Shown here: positions 25,651-34,391 of the stretch, one piece after another | Numbering within the stretch: position 1 is the first letter of the stretch | Layout: each line of letters starts with the position of its first letter | Assembly (NCBI RefSeq): GCF_900112175.1 | Contig: NZ_FOYT01000001.1 | Span: 682,001-746,000 of the forward strand | Length of the DNA stretch: 64,000 bases | Direction of reading: 5' to 3' | DNA from: Halogeometricum rufum | Lineage (GTDB): Archaea; Halobacteriota; Halobacteria; Halobacteriales; Haloferacaceae | The notes under the pieces: generated by a model | Told to the model about the DNA's origin: nothing | The model's database searches: none | Seen by the model: only the letters and a program-made list of their open reading frames with translations | Made by a program: the position numbers and the translations under genes

Positions 25651-26703
25651 CTACGCCAGCGTCACCGTCGGCATGTCGAGGAACGCCGTCTCGTACCCCT
25701 CGTGGCGGGCGACCTGTGGCGGCGTCTCGACGCGCAGTTCCGCCGTCTCGCCGTCCGCAAGTCCGGGCGCCGGCGCCCCGTAGTGGAACCCGAGCTCGGG
25801 GTCCAGTCCGGCGCCCAACGGGCCGTCGAACGACGCCCCGCCGTCGATACTCGCCTCCAGCGCCATGCCGGGGAGGACCAGTCCGTTGTGCGGCGTCCGC
25901 GGGGAGACGACGACGTACGGGTCGTCGCCGAACCGGTCGGCGGAGACGACGCTTCCGAGGAACGCCGCGTCGCCGCTGGTACCGCGTCCCAGCGACGCGC
26001 CGGGGAGGGTTTCGGGGGCCCGTCCGACCGGAATCGTCGCCATCTCCATCGGTCTGACCGCGCCGCGTTCGCCCTGCCTGTCCGCCAGCGACTCCGACGT
26101 GATGTCGTTCAGCGTCCGCGTGGCGAACTCCAAGGCGACGGTTCCGGTCGCCGGGTCCGCGAACCGCCCCGCGAACGACCCGAAGCGGTTCGCGTCGAGG
26201 CCGCCGACGCTGACTTCTACCTCGTACGTCCCGTCGCCGTCGAGCGGAAAGTTCGCGCCGTAGTGGACGCCCATCCGCTGGGAGAGCATCGGGTAGACGA
26301 CTTCTTGACTCACGAGTTCGCCCTCGCGACGAATGGCGACCGACAGTCCGGTGTTCGGGACGACCAGTCCCGTCTCGGGTTCCCACACCGACACCATCAG
26401 GTGGACGCTGTCCTCTGCCGTCGCCGCGACGCGCTTCGTGACGAACGCGCCGTCGTCTCGCTCGACGACCCAGAACCGGTGCGGATAGGAGTACGTCACC
26501 GCGGCCCGCAGGTCGCCGACGGCCGTCGTTCCCGCCATCTCCATCGAATCCACGTGCGTCGGGACGTAGACGGCCGCCGGCCGGTCGGCGACGACGGGCG
26601 GTTCCCTGCTCCGCCGTTCCAGCAGGTCGGGAACGCCGATGCACCCGGCGAGACTCCCGACTCCGGCCGCTCCCGCGGCGGAGAGAAATCGTCGTCGGTC
26701 CAT
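25651..26703 (-). CDS. DUF7350-like Tat lipoprotein
   Basis: A 350-residue exported protein. The start at 26703 gives MDRRRFLSAAGAAGVGSLAG followed by Cys, a Tat signal with lipobox; the longer frame from 26769 adds residues before the signal and is rejected. The body (VTYSYPHRFWVVERDDG, VHLMVSVWEPETGLVVPNTG, YPMLSQRMGVHYGANFPLDG) matches the haloarchaeal DUF7350 family, which resembles the P19/Tp34 iron-transport-associated fold. Met and His residues in MLSQRMGVHYG could bind metal, as in that fold. A role in metal uptake at the cell surface is possible but not shown. It is divergent from the small membrane gene at 26798. Confidence 0.72.
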   Translation of the reverse strand: MDRRRFLSAAGAAGVGSLAGCIGVPDLLERRSREPPVVADRPAAVYVPTHVDSMEMAGTTAVGDLRAAVTYSYPHRFWVVERDDGAFVTKRVAATAEDSVHLMVSVWEPETGLVVPNTGLSVAIRREGELVSQEVVYPMLSQRMGVHYGANFPLDGDGTYEVEVSVGGLDANRFGSFAGRFADPATGTVALEFATRTLNDITSESLADRQGERGAVRPMEMATIPVGRAPETLPGASLGRGTSGDAAFLGSVVSADRFGDDPYVVVSPRTPHNGLVLPGMALEASIDGGASFDGPLGAGLDPELGFHYGAPAPGLADGETAELRVETPPQVARHEGYETAFLDMPTVTLA

Positions 26704-26797
26704 GCAGGTTCGCAGACGGTTGCGCGATATACCCCTTCTGGTGTACGTGGCGAACCGCGGTGGACACACTCTTGACCACCGGCCTCGGAGCCTCCGT

Positions 26798-26998
26798 ATG
26801 GACGCAGAGAGTCGGTCGCCCCTCGACTGGAAGTTCGCGGCGGCGGGGTTCGCGCTGCTCGTCGTCGGGGTGGGCGTGGTGACCGAACGCCCCCTGCTGT
26901 CGCTCGGAGCGGCGTCCCTCCTCCTCCTCGCACTCTCGTTGGTCTACCCGTTCGCCCGGTTCGCGGGCGAGACGAACCCACGAGAGGGTCGGCGGTAA
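26798..26998 (+). CDS. Small two-helix membrane protein
   Basis: A 66-residue protein starting MDAESRSPLDWKF. Two hydrophobic segments, AAAGFALLVVGVGVV and LSLGAASLLLLALSLVYPFA, should span the membrane with a short turn. I do not recognise a family beyond the general look of small haloarchaeal membrane proteins. The frame is open upstream to 26639, but that part overlaps the DUF7350 gene and is basic, so the ATG at 26798 is preferred. Confidence 0.55.
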   Translation: MDAESRSPLDWKFAAAGFALLVVGVGVVTERPLLSLGAASLLLLALSLVYPFARFAGETNPREGRR

Positions 26999-27117
26999 CC
27001 GCCGCCCTCGGGCGGTCCGACTCGCCCGGCGAACGCGACCGAATCGCTCGCGAACGTCCGTCTCGCCGACGCTCGCCGGCCCCCAAGAGTTATCCTGACC
27101 GAACGTTCAGTTGAAGC

Positions 27118-27525
27118 ATGGAGCGGAACTCACGGAAACGGCCGTGGCTCGCTGCCGCCCTCGGGACGCTCGCGACGGGGGCCGGCCACGTCTACCTCCG
27201 CCGGTGGAAGCGGGCGTTCGGGTGGTTGGCAGTCGCCGTCGCCGCCGCCGTGTTGCTCGTTCAACCGGCGGAGATGCAGGCGTTCGTCGACGGGACCGGC
27301 CCAGTCGAACCGCTGTACCCCGTTCTCTCCATCGTTCTCGCGAGCGCGTTCGACGCGTATCTGGTCGCTCGCGCCCAGAACGAGGCCGCTCGCCGCGCCG
27401 TCGAACCCGACGGAACCATCACGCACTGTCCGCAGTGCGGGAAGGAACTCGACGGCGACATCGACTTCTGTCCGTGGTGTACCGCCGAACTCGACGAGTT
27501 CCGCGTCGCCGACGCTCCGGAGTGA
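27118..27525 (+). CDS. Membrane protein with C-terminal zinc ribbon
   Basis: A 135-residue protein. The N-terminal half has a Gly/Ala-rich segment (LAAALGTLATGAGHVYLRRW), then membrane segments WLAVAVAAAVLLV and LYPVLSIVLASAFDAYLVA. The C-terminal part carries CPQCGKELDGDIDFCPWC, a four-cysteine zinc ribbon facing the cytoplasm. The GAGHVYLRRWKRAF element resembles TM2-like membrane modules that occur with zinc ribbons. Function unknown. It is a single gene, convergent with the HxlR-receiver gene. Confidence 0.75.
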   Translation: MERNSRKRPWLAAALGTLATGAGHVYLRRWKRAFGWLAVAVAAAVLLVQPAEMQAFVDGTGPVEPLYPVLSIVLASAFDAYLVARAQNEAARRAVEPDGTITHCPQCGKELDGDIDFCPWCTAELDEFRVADAPE

Positions 27526-27544
27526 ACTGAGAGCGACCGCCGAC

Positions 27545-28375
27545 TCACTCCTCTGGGAGGAGACCCGCCCCGGCGGCGATTCGCTCCGGGTCGTCCAGGT
27601 CCCGTGCCAGTCGCTCGCGCCGCGCTTCCAGTTCTCGGTAGGCCTCCGTCCCGGTGTCGCCCCGGAACGCGGTCATCTTCGCGACGACGGAGAGATATCG
27701 ACGGGCCTGCTCCGACCGCGGCGTCAACAGGTCTTCGACCGCTTCGGCCAACTCCGTCGCCGTCACCGGCTTTCTGACGTACCGGTCGAACGGCACCGAC
27801 AGCGCCGCCTCGTCGAGGCGGGCGGACGCGAGGAGCGCGACCCGTATCTCCGGATACTGGTCTGCGATGCGTTCCGCGACGTGTTCGCCCGAGACGTCCG
27901 GCATCTTCCGGTCGAGGAGGACCACGTCCACGTCCTCGCCCACCGCCGCCAGTCCCTCGGTGCCGTCGTTGGCCGCCCTGACCTCGAACCCCGACAGCAT
28001 CGACGCGTACATCTCCGTCAGGCGCGGGTCGTCGTCCACGACGAGGACGACGGGCGACCCGTCGCCACGGTGCCGGTCCGCCCACCGGCCGAGGTCCGAG
28101 AGCACGGCCGCGAGTTCGCGCCCCGCCGCCGTCGGCGTGTACTCGACGCGGAGGGGACTCGTCTGCAGTTCGTGCCGTTCGACCAGTCCGTCGTCGACGA
28201 GGTCCGCCAGCGCGTCGTTGAGCACCTTCGCGGACACGTCGAGTCGCCGTTCGAGGTCGGAGAAGCCCGCCGGACCGTCGGTGACGAGCGAGTAGACGAC
28301 GGCCGGGTGCCACTTCTTGCCGACGACTGCCGCCCCCTCGAGGACGGCGCGGAGCGACGGGTCCCGGTCGGTCAT
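27545..28375 (-). CDS. HxlR winged helix-receiver-HalX fusion regulator
   Basis: A 276-residue protein with an unusual order. Residues 5-100 are an HxlR-type winged helix (GKKWHPAVVYSLVTDGPAGF, VLNDALADLVDDGLVERH). Residues about 108-220 are a response-regulator receiver (VVLVVDDDPRLTEMYASML, phosphoacceptor Asp in VVLLDRKMPDVSG, Lys in RYVRKPV). The last 55 residues resemble HalX (ARRYLSVVAKMTAFRGDTGT). It would let a phosphorelay or receiver state steer DNA binding directly. The start at 28375 (MTDRDPSLRAVLEG) begins at the HxlR domain; the upstream extension is non-conserved-looking. A receiver-histidine kinase gene lies just upstream on the same strand and could be the partner. Confidence 0.82.
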   Translation of the reverse strand: MTDRDPSLRAVLEGAAVVGKKWHPAVVYSLVTDGPAGFSDLERRLDVSAKVLNDALADLVDDGLVERHELQTSPLRVEYTPTAAGRELAAVLSDLGRWADRHRGDGSPVVLVVDDDPRLTEMYASMLSGFEVRAANDGTEGLAAVGEDVDVVLLDRKMPDVSGEHVAERIADQYPEIRVALLASARLDEAALSVPFDRYVRKPVTATELAEAVEDLLTPRSEQARRYLSVVAKMTAFRGDTGTEAYRELEARRERLARDLDDPERIAAGAGLLPEE

Positions 28376-28612
28376 TCGTCCGTCTATCAGTATCTCTCCT
28401 GATAACGATTTCTCTCGGTGGGCTGCGTCGAAAGAAATGTGACGCGCGACGGAACCGGGACGGAAGGGGATGGATGGGGGGTGGGTCGATGAGGTCGCGT
28501 GACTCCGTCGCGCCGAAGCCTCCACCGTGCCCGACGACGTGGTGACGCTTCGCAGTGTGGTCGAGTCCCACAGGACCGGCGTCGTCGGCATCTCGACGTT
28601 CTCGGTATCTAT

Positions 28613-28618
28613 AAAAAA
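28613..28618 (-). terminator. Oligo-T transcription end of the receiver-kinase gene
   Basis: Six consecutive T on the minus strand, 42 bases after the stop of the kinase gene, fits an archaeal termination signal. Confidence 0.35.
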
Positions 28619-28659
28619 CTCTTGGCTAACCCCGAAGTGCGTGGGTACTTACTTGGAGG

Positions 28660-29757
28660 TTAGTCGGTCGCGCGGAGTTCGACGACCACCGTCGCGTCGG
28701 CGTCTTCGACCCGGACGTCGCCGCCGTAGGCGTCGACGAGCGTCTTCACGAGAAACAGACTGATTCCCGTGGCGGGACTGTCCAGTTCGCTCTCCCCGAG
28801 TGCGCGTCGCCGTCGGCCGTCGGGGTCCGTCGCCCCGCCCTCGATGCGGACCCGAACGATGTCGCCGTCGCGTTCGCCGGCGACGCGAACCGCCGGGTCC
28901 GTCCCGGCGTGGTTCGCCACGGCGTCGTTCAGGAGGTTGCGGAACACCGACTCGAGCAGCGAGTTCGCGGCGACGCGGCACGTCGGCACCTCGTCGAGTT
29001 CGACGACCGCGTCGCCGAACGTCTCGCGTCGGGTCTGGACCGTCCTGCGGAGGACGGGTTCGAGGCGGGTCGGCTCTACCTCCTCCGTCCCGTCGCCGAC
29101 GATTATCTCCACCGCGTCGCGGGCCACGTCGGTCAACTCCAGCGTCTGCCGGCCGTTGTCGAGGATGCGGTCGAGGACCTCCTCGTCGTCCTCGTCGACG
29201 GCGTCGCGCAGGACGTCCGCCCACCCGACGACCACCGACAGGTCGTTGCGGATGTCGTGCGTGAGGACGCGCGTGAGCGTCTCCAACTGCGCCGCCGTCG
29301 ACCCGCCCGTTCGGGCACGCTCGCCGGTTCGGTCGGCGCCGTCCGCGTTCGCGGCCGCGACGACTCGCCGTTCGAGCGTCGCCGCCTCGTCGGATGCCGT
29401 CCGCGTCGTCTCCTCGGTTCCCGCTTCCTCCCCTGTCGCGTCCCCGACCACGTAGTCCGACGCGCCGGCGCGGAGGGCGTCGCGCGCCACCGCCTCGTCG
29501 CCGACGGCCGTGTAGACGACCACCGGTAGCGACGGGTGGGCGTCACGCAGTTTCGAGACCACACCGACGCCGTCGCCGTCGGCCAACGCGTAGTTGCAGA
29601 CCACGCAGTCGTACGTCGCCGGGTCGAGGTCCGACGCCGCCGGAGAGGCGACGCCGTCGACTTCCACTCCCCGCGCCCCCGACTCGAGGCGGTGCGGCGA
29701 CACCGCCGTCGGGTCTTCGTCCCCCTCCACGAACAGCACTCGCACCCGTCTGTCCAT
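28660..29757 (-). CDS. Receiver-histidine kinase hybrid
   Basis: A 365-residue cytoplasmic sensor kinase starting MDRRVRVLFVEGDEDPTAV. The N-terminal receiver is degenerate-looking but keeps the central Asp region (ATYDCVVCNYALADGDGVGV). An acidic linker follows (about 120-165). The kinase core has H-box LTHDIRNDLSVVVGWADVL and N-box NLLNDAVANH. The expected G1 glycine motif is replaced by GGATDPDGRRRR, though a later GISLFLVKTLVDAYGG block is normal. ATP binding may be altered. It lies upstream of the HxlR-receiver-HalX gene on the same strand, 284 bases apart, and may feed it phosphate. Confidence 0.82.
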   Translation of the reverse strand: MDRRVRVLFVEGDEDPTAVSPHRLESGARGVEVDGVASPAASDLDPATYDCVVCNYALADGDGVGVVSKLRDAHPSLPVVVYTAVGDEAVARDALRAGASDYVVGDATGEEAGTEETTRTASDEAATLERRVVAAANADGADRTGERARTGGSTAAQLETLTRVLTHDIRNDLSVVVGWADVLRDAVDEDDEEVLDRILDNGRQTLELTDVARDAVEIIVGDGTEEVEPTRLEPVLRRTVQTRRETFGDAVVELDEVPTCRVAANSLLESVFRNLLNDAVANHAGTDPAVRVAGERDGDIVRVRIEGGATDPDGRRRRALGESELDSPATGISLFLVKTLVDAYGGDVRVEDADATVVVELRATD

Positions 29758-29851
29758 GTCTGGTAGAGTTCGATGGGATACAAAAGTCCTCACGACCCGC
29801 GAGTGACACGTCGCGCCCGCGCCGAACCGACTCGGCGGCGACGCGCCGGCC

Positions 29852-30280
29852 TCAGTCGTGCGTGGCGAACGCCGTGAAGTCGTCCACCGGCATCACCGAG
29901 TAGTCCACGCTGAGGGTGTCCTTCGTCGCGCGAATCTTCCCGACGAACGTGGAGATGTCCTCCAGTTGACCCTCGAGGACGAACAGTTCCATGCAGTAGT
30001 GCTCGCCGACGTGACTGTGGAAGTTGGAGGCGACGAACCCCTCGTACTCGTGTCGGAGTTTCATCATCCGTTCCTCGACGCTCGTCGTCTCGTAGTCGAA
30101 GATGACGGTGACGACGGCCATCAGTCGGCGGTCTTCGAGGCGCCTGTCCTCGAACTCCCCGAGGAGGTTCCGTGCCGCCTCGCGGACGACTTCGCTCCGC
30201 CCGGTGTAGCCGTGTTCGTCGGCGAACGTGTCGATTCGCTCCAACAGTTCCTCCGGCATGGAGACGCTGACGACTGTCAT
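29852..30280 (-). CDS. nikR: NikR-family nickel-responsive repressor
   Basis: A 142-residue regulator. Residues 1-45 are a ribbon-helix-helix domain ([32 protein letters not shown]). The rest is the ACT-like metal-binding domain, with the conserved nickel ligands visible in [19 protein letters not shown] (His, His and Cys) and an upstream His in LRHEYEG. NikR represses nickel transporter genes when nickel is bound. No nickel transporter is adjacent, so its targets lie elsewhere. A TATA-like box lies 19-28 bases upstream of the ATG. Confidence 0.9.
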   Translation of the reverse strand: MTVVSVSMPEELLERIDTFADEHGYTGRSEVVREAARNLLGEFEDRRLEDRRLMAVVTVIFDYETTSVEERMMKLRHEYEGFVASNFHSHVGEHYCMELFVLEGQLEDISTFVGKIRATKDTLSVDYSVMPVDDFTAFATHD

Positions 30281-30298
30281 GTATTAAAACAACGCCGC

Positions 30299-30308
30299 AA
30301 ATATATTA
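30299..30308 (-). promoter_or_regulatory. TATA-like box of nikR
   Basis: On the minus strand the site reads TAATATATTT, about 19-28 bases before the ATG at 30280, suiting a leaderless transcript. No clear NikR-type dyad was noticed nearby. Confidence 0.4.
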
Positions 30309-30524
30309 AGGATTGTTACGCGAGCGCTCCCGACGATGCGAGAGTCTCGTACGCCGTCGATTCGGTCCGAACGCTCTCGGGGACGCTCCACTCGAACTGA
30401 CGTGAACGATTCTGAACTTTTCTCCGGCAGATGGTTTTGTTCGTGACTGCTTCAGTTCCTTTCTTCTCGCTACCACAGAATATAAATCAGGACTAAGGGT
30501 CAGGAGTCCGAACCCTCGGACGAG

Positions 30525-31505
30525 ATGCCACACCAAGTCGTCGCCAGCGACTACCACATGGTCCGGCCGGAGATACTCCGACGGACGCTCGACGGGACCG
30601 CGGCGGTCACTCTGGCCGACCTCGGTTCGACGGACCGTCTCGTGGACGCCTGCGAACGGGTGGACGCCGACGCCCTCATCACCGACATCGCGACGCCCGT
30701 CACCGAGGAGGCACTCGCGCGTCTGGACCTGTCCGTGGTCGCCCGCGCCGCCGTCGGGTTCGAGAACATCGACGTCGCCGCCGCGGAGGAACACGGCGTC
30801 GTCGTCACGAACGTCCCCGGCTACTGCACAGACGAGGTGGCGACGCACAGCGTCGCCCTCCTCCTGTCGGCCGTCCGGGCCATCCCGGAGGTCGATAGCC
30901 GCATCGGCGCCGGCGAGTGGCCGGAGGCCGACTCCACCGCCAACGAGATACACCGCCTCCGCGGTCGGACGCTCGGGTTCGTCTCCTTCGGTGCAATCGC
31001 CCGCCGCGCCGCCGAGATGGTCGGCGGGTTCGGCCTCGACCTCGTCGCGTTCGACCCCTACCTCGACGACGGCGCTCTCGACGACCTGTCGGTCGACGTC
31101 GAACTCGTGGACTTCGAGACGCTGCTGGACCGGTCGCACTACGTCTCGGTGAACGCGCCCGCGACGCCGGAGACGCGGGGGATGTTCGACGCCGAGGCGT
31201 TCGCCCGGATGCGCGACGACGCCGTACTGGTCAACACCGGCCGAGGGGCCGTCGTCGACGAGGACGCCCTCCTGACGGCGCTCGACGCCGGCGAACTCGA
31301 CTGCGCCGCCCTCGACGTGTTCGAGTCCGAACCGCTCCCCGCCGACTCGCCGCTTCGCGACCGAGCGGACGTCGTCGTGACCTCCCACACGGGGTGGCAC
31401 TCCGTGGAGGCCAGCGCCGAGGTGAACGAGACGGCCGCCGCCGACGTGCGCCGGGTGTTGCGGGGCGAGACCCCCGAGAACCGCGTGGACCCCGACTGGG
31501 TCTGA
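30525..31505 (+). CDS. CtBP-like D-2-hydroxyacid dehydrogenase
   Basis: A 326-residue NAD-dependent dehydrogenase of the D-isomer 2-hydroxyacid family, closest in pattern to C-terminal-binding-protein-like members. It has the substrate-domain element AAVGFENIDVAAAEEHGVVV with NVPGY, and a nucleotide-binding block LGFVSFGAIARRAAE. The catalytic triad is present: Arg in VNTGRGAVVDE, Glu in LDVFESEPLP and His in TSHTGWHS. It reduces or oxidises 2-keto/2-hydroxy acids; the exact substrate cannot be read from sequence. It stands alone, convergent with the DUF6663 gene. Confidence 0.88.
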   Translation: MPHQVVASDYHMVRPEILRRTLDGTAAVTLADLGSTDRLVDACERVDADALITDIATPVTEEALARLDLSVVARAAVGFENIDVAAAEEHGVVVTNVPGYCTDEVATHSVALLLSAVRAIPEVDSRIGAGEWPEADSTANEIHRLRGRTLGFVSFGAIARRAAEMVGGFGLDLVAFDPYLDDGALDDLSVDVELVDFETLLDRSHYVSVNAPATPETRGMFDAEAFARMRDDAVLVNTGRGAVVDEDALLTALDAGELDCAALDVFESEPLPADSPLRDRADVVVTSHTGWHSVEASAEVNETAAADVRRVLRGETPENRVDPDWV

Positions 31506-31538
31506 GGCGGCGTCTCGGAGCCGGAAACGGGCGGTTCT

Positions 31539-32198
31539 TCAGTCCCGTACGTACGTGTCACGCACCGTCTGCGCCAGCACGCTCTCGCGGTCGAAGACGA
31601 TGTAGACGGCGAGGAACGGTTCGTCCGCCGGTCGCAACACGAACACCGCGCGGGGTTGCTCCGCCTCCGACGGCAGTTCGACGCGGTCGCTCTCGCCAGT
31701 CTCGACGCGGCTGACGAGGGGGTCGAGGGGGCGCACGCCGTCGCGGAACTCCGCGAACAGGTCGCGCGCGCCGGATTGCTTGGCGAAGACGTACAGCGCC
31801 CCGTTCGGGTCGCCGTCGGTGCCGCGCGTGACGCGGGCGTTCATCGCCTCGTTCTCCGCCTCGGCGACCATCCACGCGCTCTTGGCCGCCTCGAACATGC
31901 CGGTGACGCCGTCGGCGAAGGCGAACGTCGTCTCGGCGACGACGGCGAGGCGGTCGAACCGCGGGTCGCCGTCGTGCCACGTCAGGTCGGCGTCGACGAC
32001 GTTGCCCGCGGCGACCGACTCGACCGTCTCCGCGAGTTCGCCCTCGTAGCCCGTCGCGTCCACGTACGTCGGCGCGAACGCCTCCTCGGGGTCCGCGTCC
32101 CCGTCGTCGCCCGCCGCCGGGAGTTCGACGAGGAGGAGTTCGTCGGGCTCCCGGGGCCGTCCGAGGACGCGGTATCGCCCCTCCGTGGTCAGGTCCAT
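31539..32198 (-). CDS. DUF6663-family haloarchaeal protein
   Basis: A 219-residue soluble acidic protein starting MDLTTEGRYRVLGRPREPDE. Blocks such as DATGYEGELAETVESVAAGN, MNARVTRGTDGDPNGALYVF and ARDLFAEFRDGVRPLDPLVS fit the conserved haloarchaeal family DUF6663 as I remember it. No catalytic motif is apparent and the function is unknown. The start at 32198 is chosen because upstream residues are low-quality. It is divergent from the PsiE gene. Confidence 0.7.
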   Translation of the reverse strand: MDLTTEGRYRVLGRPREPDELLLVELPAAGDDGDADPEEAFAPTYVDATGYEGELAETVESVAAGNVVDADLTWHDGDPRFDRLAVVAETTFAFADGVTGMFEAAKSAWMVAEAENEAMNARVTRGTDGDPNGALYVFAKQSGARDLFAEFRDGVRPLDPLVSRVETGESDRVELPSEAEQPRAVFVLRPADEPFLAVYIVFDRESVLAQTVRDTYVRD

Positions 32199-32293
32199 GG
32201 GCGACGTTGCGACCGAGGTGAAATAAGGTGGCTGGTTCGACGGGCGCGGCGTTGGGTACGTCGCTTTTGTTCTCACGACGCTAACACGTCTGT

Positions 32294-32755
32294 GTGAGTC
32301 TGGAAGCGTACGCCGAACGTTCGGAGTCCGTGATGCAGTGGCTCGAACTCGCCGCCGCGTACTTCCTCGTCGTCCTGTTCGCCATCGGCGTCTTCGACCT
32401 CGCGCTGTCGCTGTACGAACTGGTCGCTTCGGGGGACTTCACCGATCCGAACGCGGTCATCGACCTCATCGACACGGTCCTGGTCCTCCTCATCATCGTC
32501 GAGGTGTATCAGACCGTCGTCGCCTCCAGCCGGAACGAACCCGTCGTGCGTATCGTCATCAACGCCGCGCTCATCGCTATCGCGCGGAAAGTCATCAGTT
32601 TCCGTCCGGGAGAGTACGAGAGCGTGGAGGCGGCGTTCGTGGCTGCCGGGTCGTTCGCGCTCCTCCTCGCGGTACTCGTCCTCGCGTTCTTCGTGCTCCG
32701 GCGGGTGGACCTCGGCCCGATGGTCCCCGGTTCGACCTCGTCGCGCGACGAGTAG
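32294..32755 (+). CDS. PsiE-family membrane protein
   Basis: A 153-residue protein with four predicted membrane helices (LAAAYFLVVLFAIGVFDLAL; IDLIDTVLVLLIIVEVYQTV; VRIVINAALIAIARKVI; SFALLLAVLVLAFFVL). The order and the RIVINAALIAIARKV element match the phosphate-starvation-inducible PsiE family, whose function is not established. The start is GTG at 32294. A hydrophilic tail ends the protein. No phosphate-related gene adjoins it. Confidence 0.78.
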   Translation: MSLEAYAERSESVMQWLELAAAYFLVVLFAIGVFDLALSLYELVASGDFTDPNAVIDLIDTVLVLLIIVEVYQTVVASSRNEPVVRIVINAALIAIARKVISFRPGEYESVEAAFVAAGSFALLLAVLVLAFFVLRRVDLGPMVPGSTSSRDE

Positions 32756-32795
32756 CCGCGCTCGCGCCCGGCCGTCCGGCCACGGGGGTCGGTCC

Positions 32796-34274
32796 TCAGT
32801 CGTCGGCCAGCGACTCGACGGCGCCCTTGATACCGACCGTCGTGTCCTCGGACTGCTTCGTGACGCGCCACCCGGTGTAGCCCATGACGATGAGGATGGC
32901 CGGCGAAAGGAAGCCGAGGAAGTAGTACGGCGCGTACTCCAGCGTCGGCACGCCCAGCACCGTCGCCATGTAGACGCCCCCCGCGTTCCACGGCACGAGC
33001 GCGCTGGTCGTCGTCCCGGACGCCTCGACGGCGCGCGAGAGGTTCCTGCTGTCCAAATCGAAGTCGTCGTAGAGGCCGCGGAGGCTCATCCCGGGGACGA
33101 CGATGCTCATGTACTGCTCGGCGGCGAGGACGTTCATGCCGAACGCCGACAGCGCCGTCCCGGCGGTGAGGCTCCCGACGCTGTGGAGCGACTGGCCGAT
33201 GTGGTAGGCGACGACGGCCAGCACGCCCGTCCGTTCGAGGATGCCCCCCAGCGCGAGGGCGGCCACGACGACGGTGATGGTCCACGACGACCCGACGAGG
33301 CCGCCCGACGACAGCAGTCCGTCGACGAGTTCCAGCCCCGTCTCGGCCGTCGTCCCCGACTGAGCCACCTCCATCGCGGCGACGACGCCCTCAACGGAGC
33401 GCGGCCCCTGCACGAGAATCTGCGTCGCCACGCCCGCGAACACGCCGGACGTGATGGCCGGCAGGGCGGGGTAGCCGTACAGCGCGAGTCCGAACGTCAG
33501 GACGAGGGGGGCGAACGTCAGCAGCGAGACGGTGTAGGCGCCGGTGATGGCCGACTGAATCTCCGCGACGCGCCCCGGGGGAATCGCCCCCGTCGCGGTG
33601 AGGCCGAGGTAGGTGTACAGCCCCAGCGAAATCAGCATCGCGATGCCCGTGCCGACGCGCATCGTCCGGACGTGAGTCATCAGGTCGGTGTTCGTCACGG
33701 CCGCCGCGAGGTTCGTCGTGTCCGACAGCGGCGACACCTTGTCGCCGGTGTACGCCCCCGTCAGCACCGCGCCCGCCGTCATCGGTTCGGGGATGCCGAG
33801 CCCCGCGCCGATGCCGATGAACGCGACGCCGAGCGTCCCCGCCGTCGTCCACGACGACCCGATGGAGAAGGCGACGACGGCCGCCAGCACCGTCGCCACC
33901 GGGAGGAATATCGCCGGCGACAGCAGCTCCAGCCCGTAGTAGATGAGCGAGGGAATCGTCCCCGCGCCCGTCCACGTCGAGATGAGCATGTAGATGACGA
34001 AGATGATGAGTATCGCCTGCATGCCCATCCGAAGGCCGTCCACGATGCCCTCGTACATCGTCGCCCACGACGTGCCGTACCAGTACCGCCCGACGAGGCC
34101 GGTGAACGCGATGCCGACCAACAGCGGTAGCTGAGGGTCCAGGTCCAGTGCGATGGCGCCGACGCTGAGGAACAGCAGCATCCCGAACACGGGGACGAGC
34201 GCGGCCAACAGCGAGGGTCGCTCGTCCTCCGGGATGTCCTCGTACGTCAACGGGTCGAACGAGAGTGTCGCCAT
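32796..34274 (-). CDS. nhaC: NhaC-family Na+/H+ antiporter
   Basis: A 492-residue polytopic antiporter starting MATLSFDPLTYEDIPEDE, with around a dozen hydrophobic segments. Diagnostic blocks include STWTGAGTIPSLIYYGLELL, FSIGSSWTTAGTLGVAFIGI, TGAYTGDKVSPLSDTTNLAA, and the ASGTTTSALVPWNAGGVYMA repeat partner. The GDKVSPLSDTTN and SALVPWN motifs are characteristic of NhaC/arginine-ornithine-antiporter-like proteins. The most likely role is sodium extrusion in exchange for protons, which suits a halophile. It is monocistronic; the upstream ATG at 34301 gives a less likely start. Confidence 0.9.
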   Translation of the reverse strand: MATLSFDPLTYEDIPEDERPSLLAALVPVFGMLLFLSVGAIALDLDPQLPLLVGIAFTGLVGRYWYGTSWATMYEGIVDGLRMGMQAILIIFVIYMLISTWTGAGTIPSLIYYGLELLSPAIFLPVATVLAAVVAFSIGSSWTTAGTLGVAFIGIGAGLGIPEPMTAGAVLTGAYTGDKVSPLSDTTNLAAAVTNTDLMTHVRTMRVGTGIAMLISLGLYTYLGLTATGAIPPGRVAEIQSAITGAYTVSLLTFAPLVLTFGLALYGYPALPAITSGVFAGVATQILVQGPRSVEGVVAAMEVAQSGTTAETGLELVDGLLSSGGLVGSSWTITVVVAALALGGILERTGVLAVVAYHIGQSLHSVGSLTAGTALSAFGMNVLAAEQYMSIVVPGMSLRGLYDDFDLDSRNLSRAVEASGTTTSALVPWNAGGVYMATVLGVPTLEYAPYYFLGFLSPAILIVMGYTGWRVTKQSEDTTVGIKGAVESLADD

Positions 34275-34391
34275 TACGCGCCGAGTATGCAACTGGCGCA
34301 TTTGTATTCGTCGCCTTGATGCGTCATAGGCATTCGGTACCGTGGGGAGGGCTCACAGCGGACGCCGGCGGAGACGAAAGTATCATGAATA

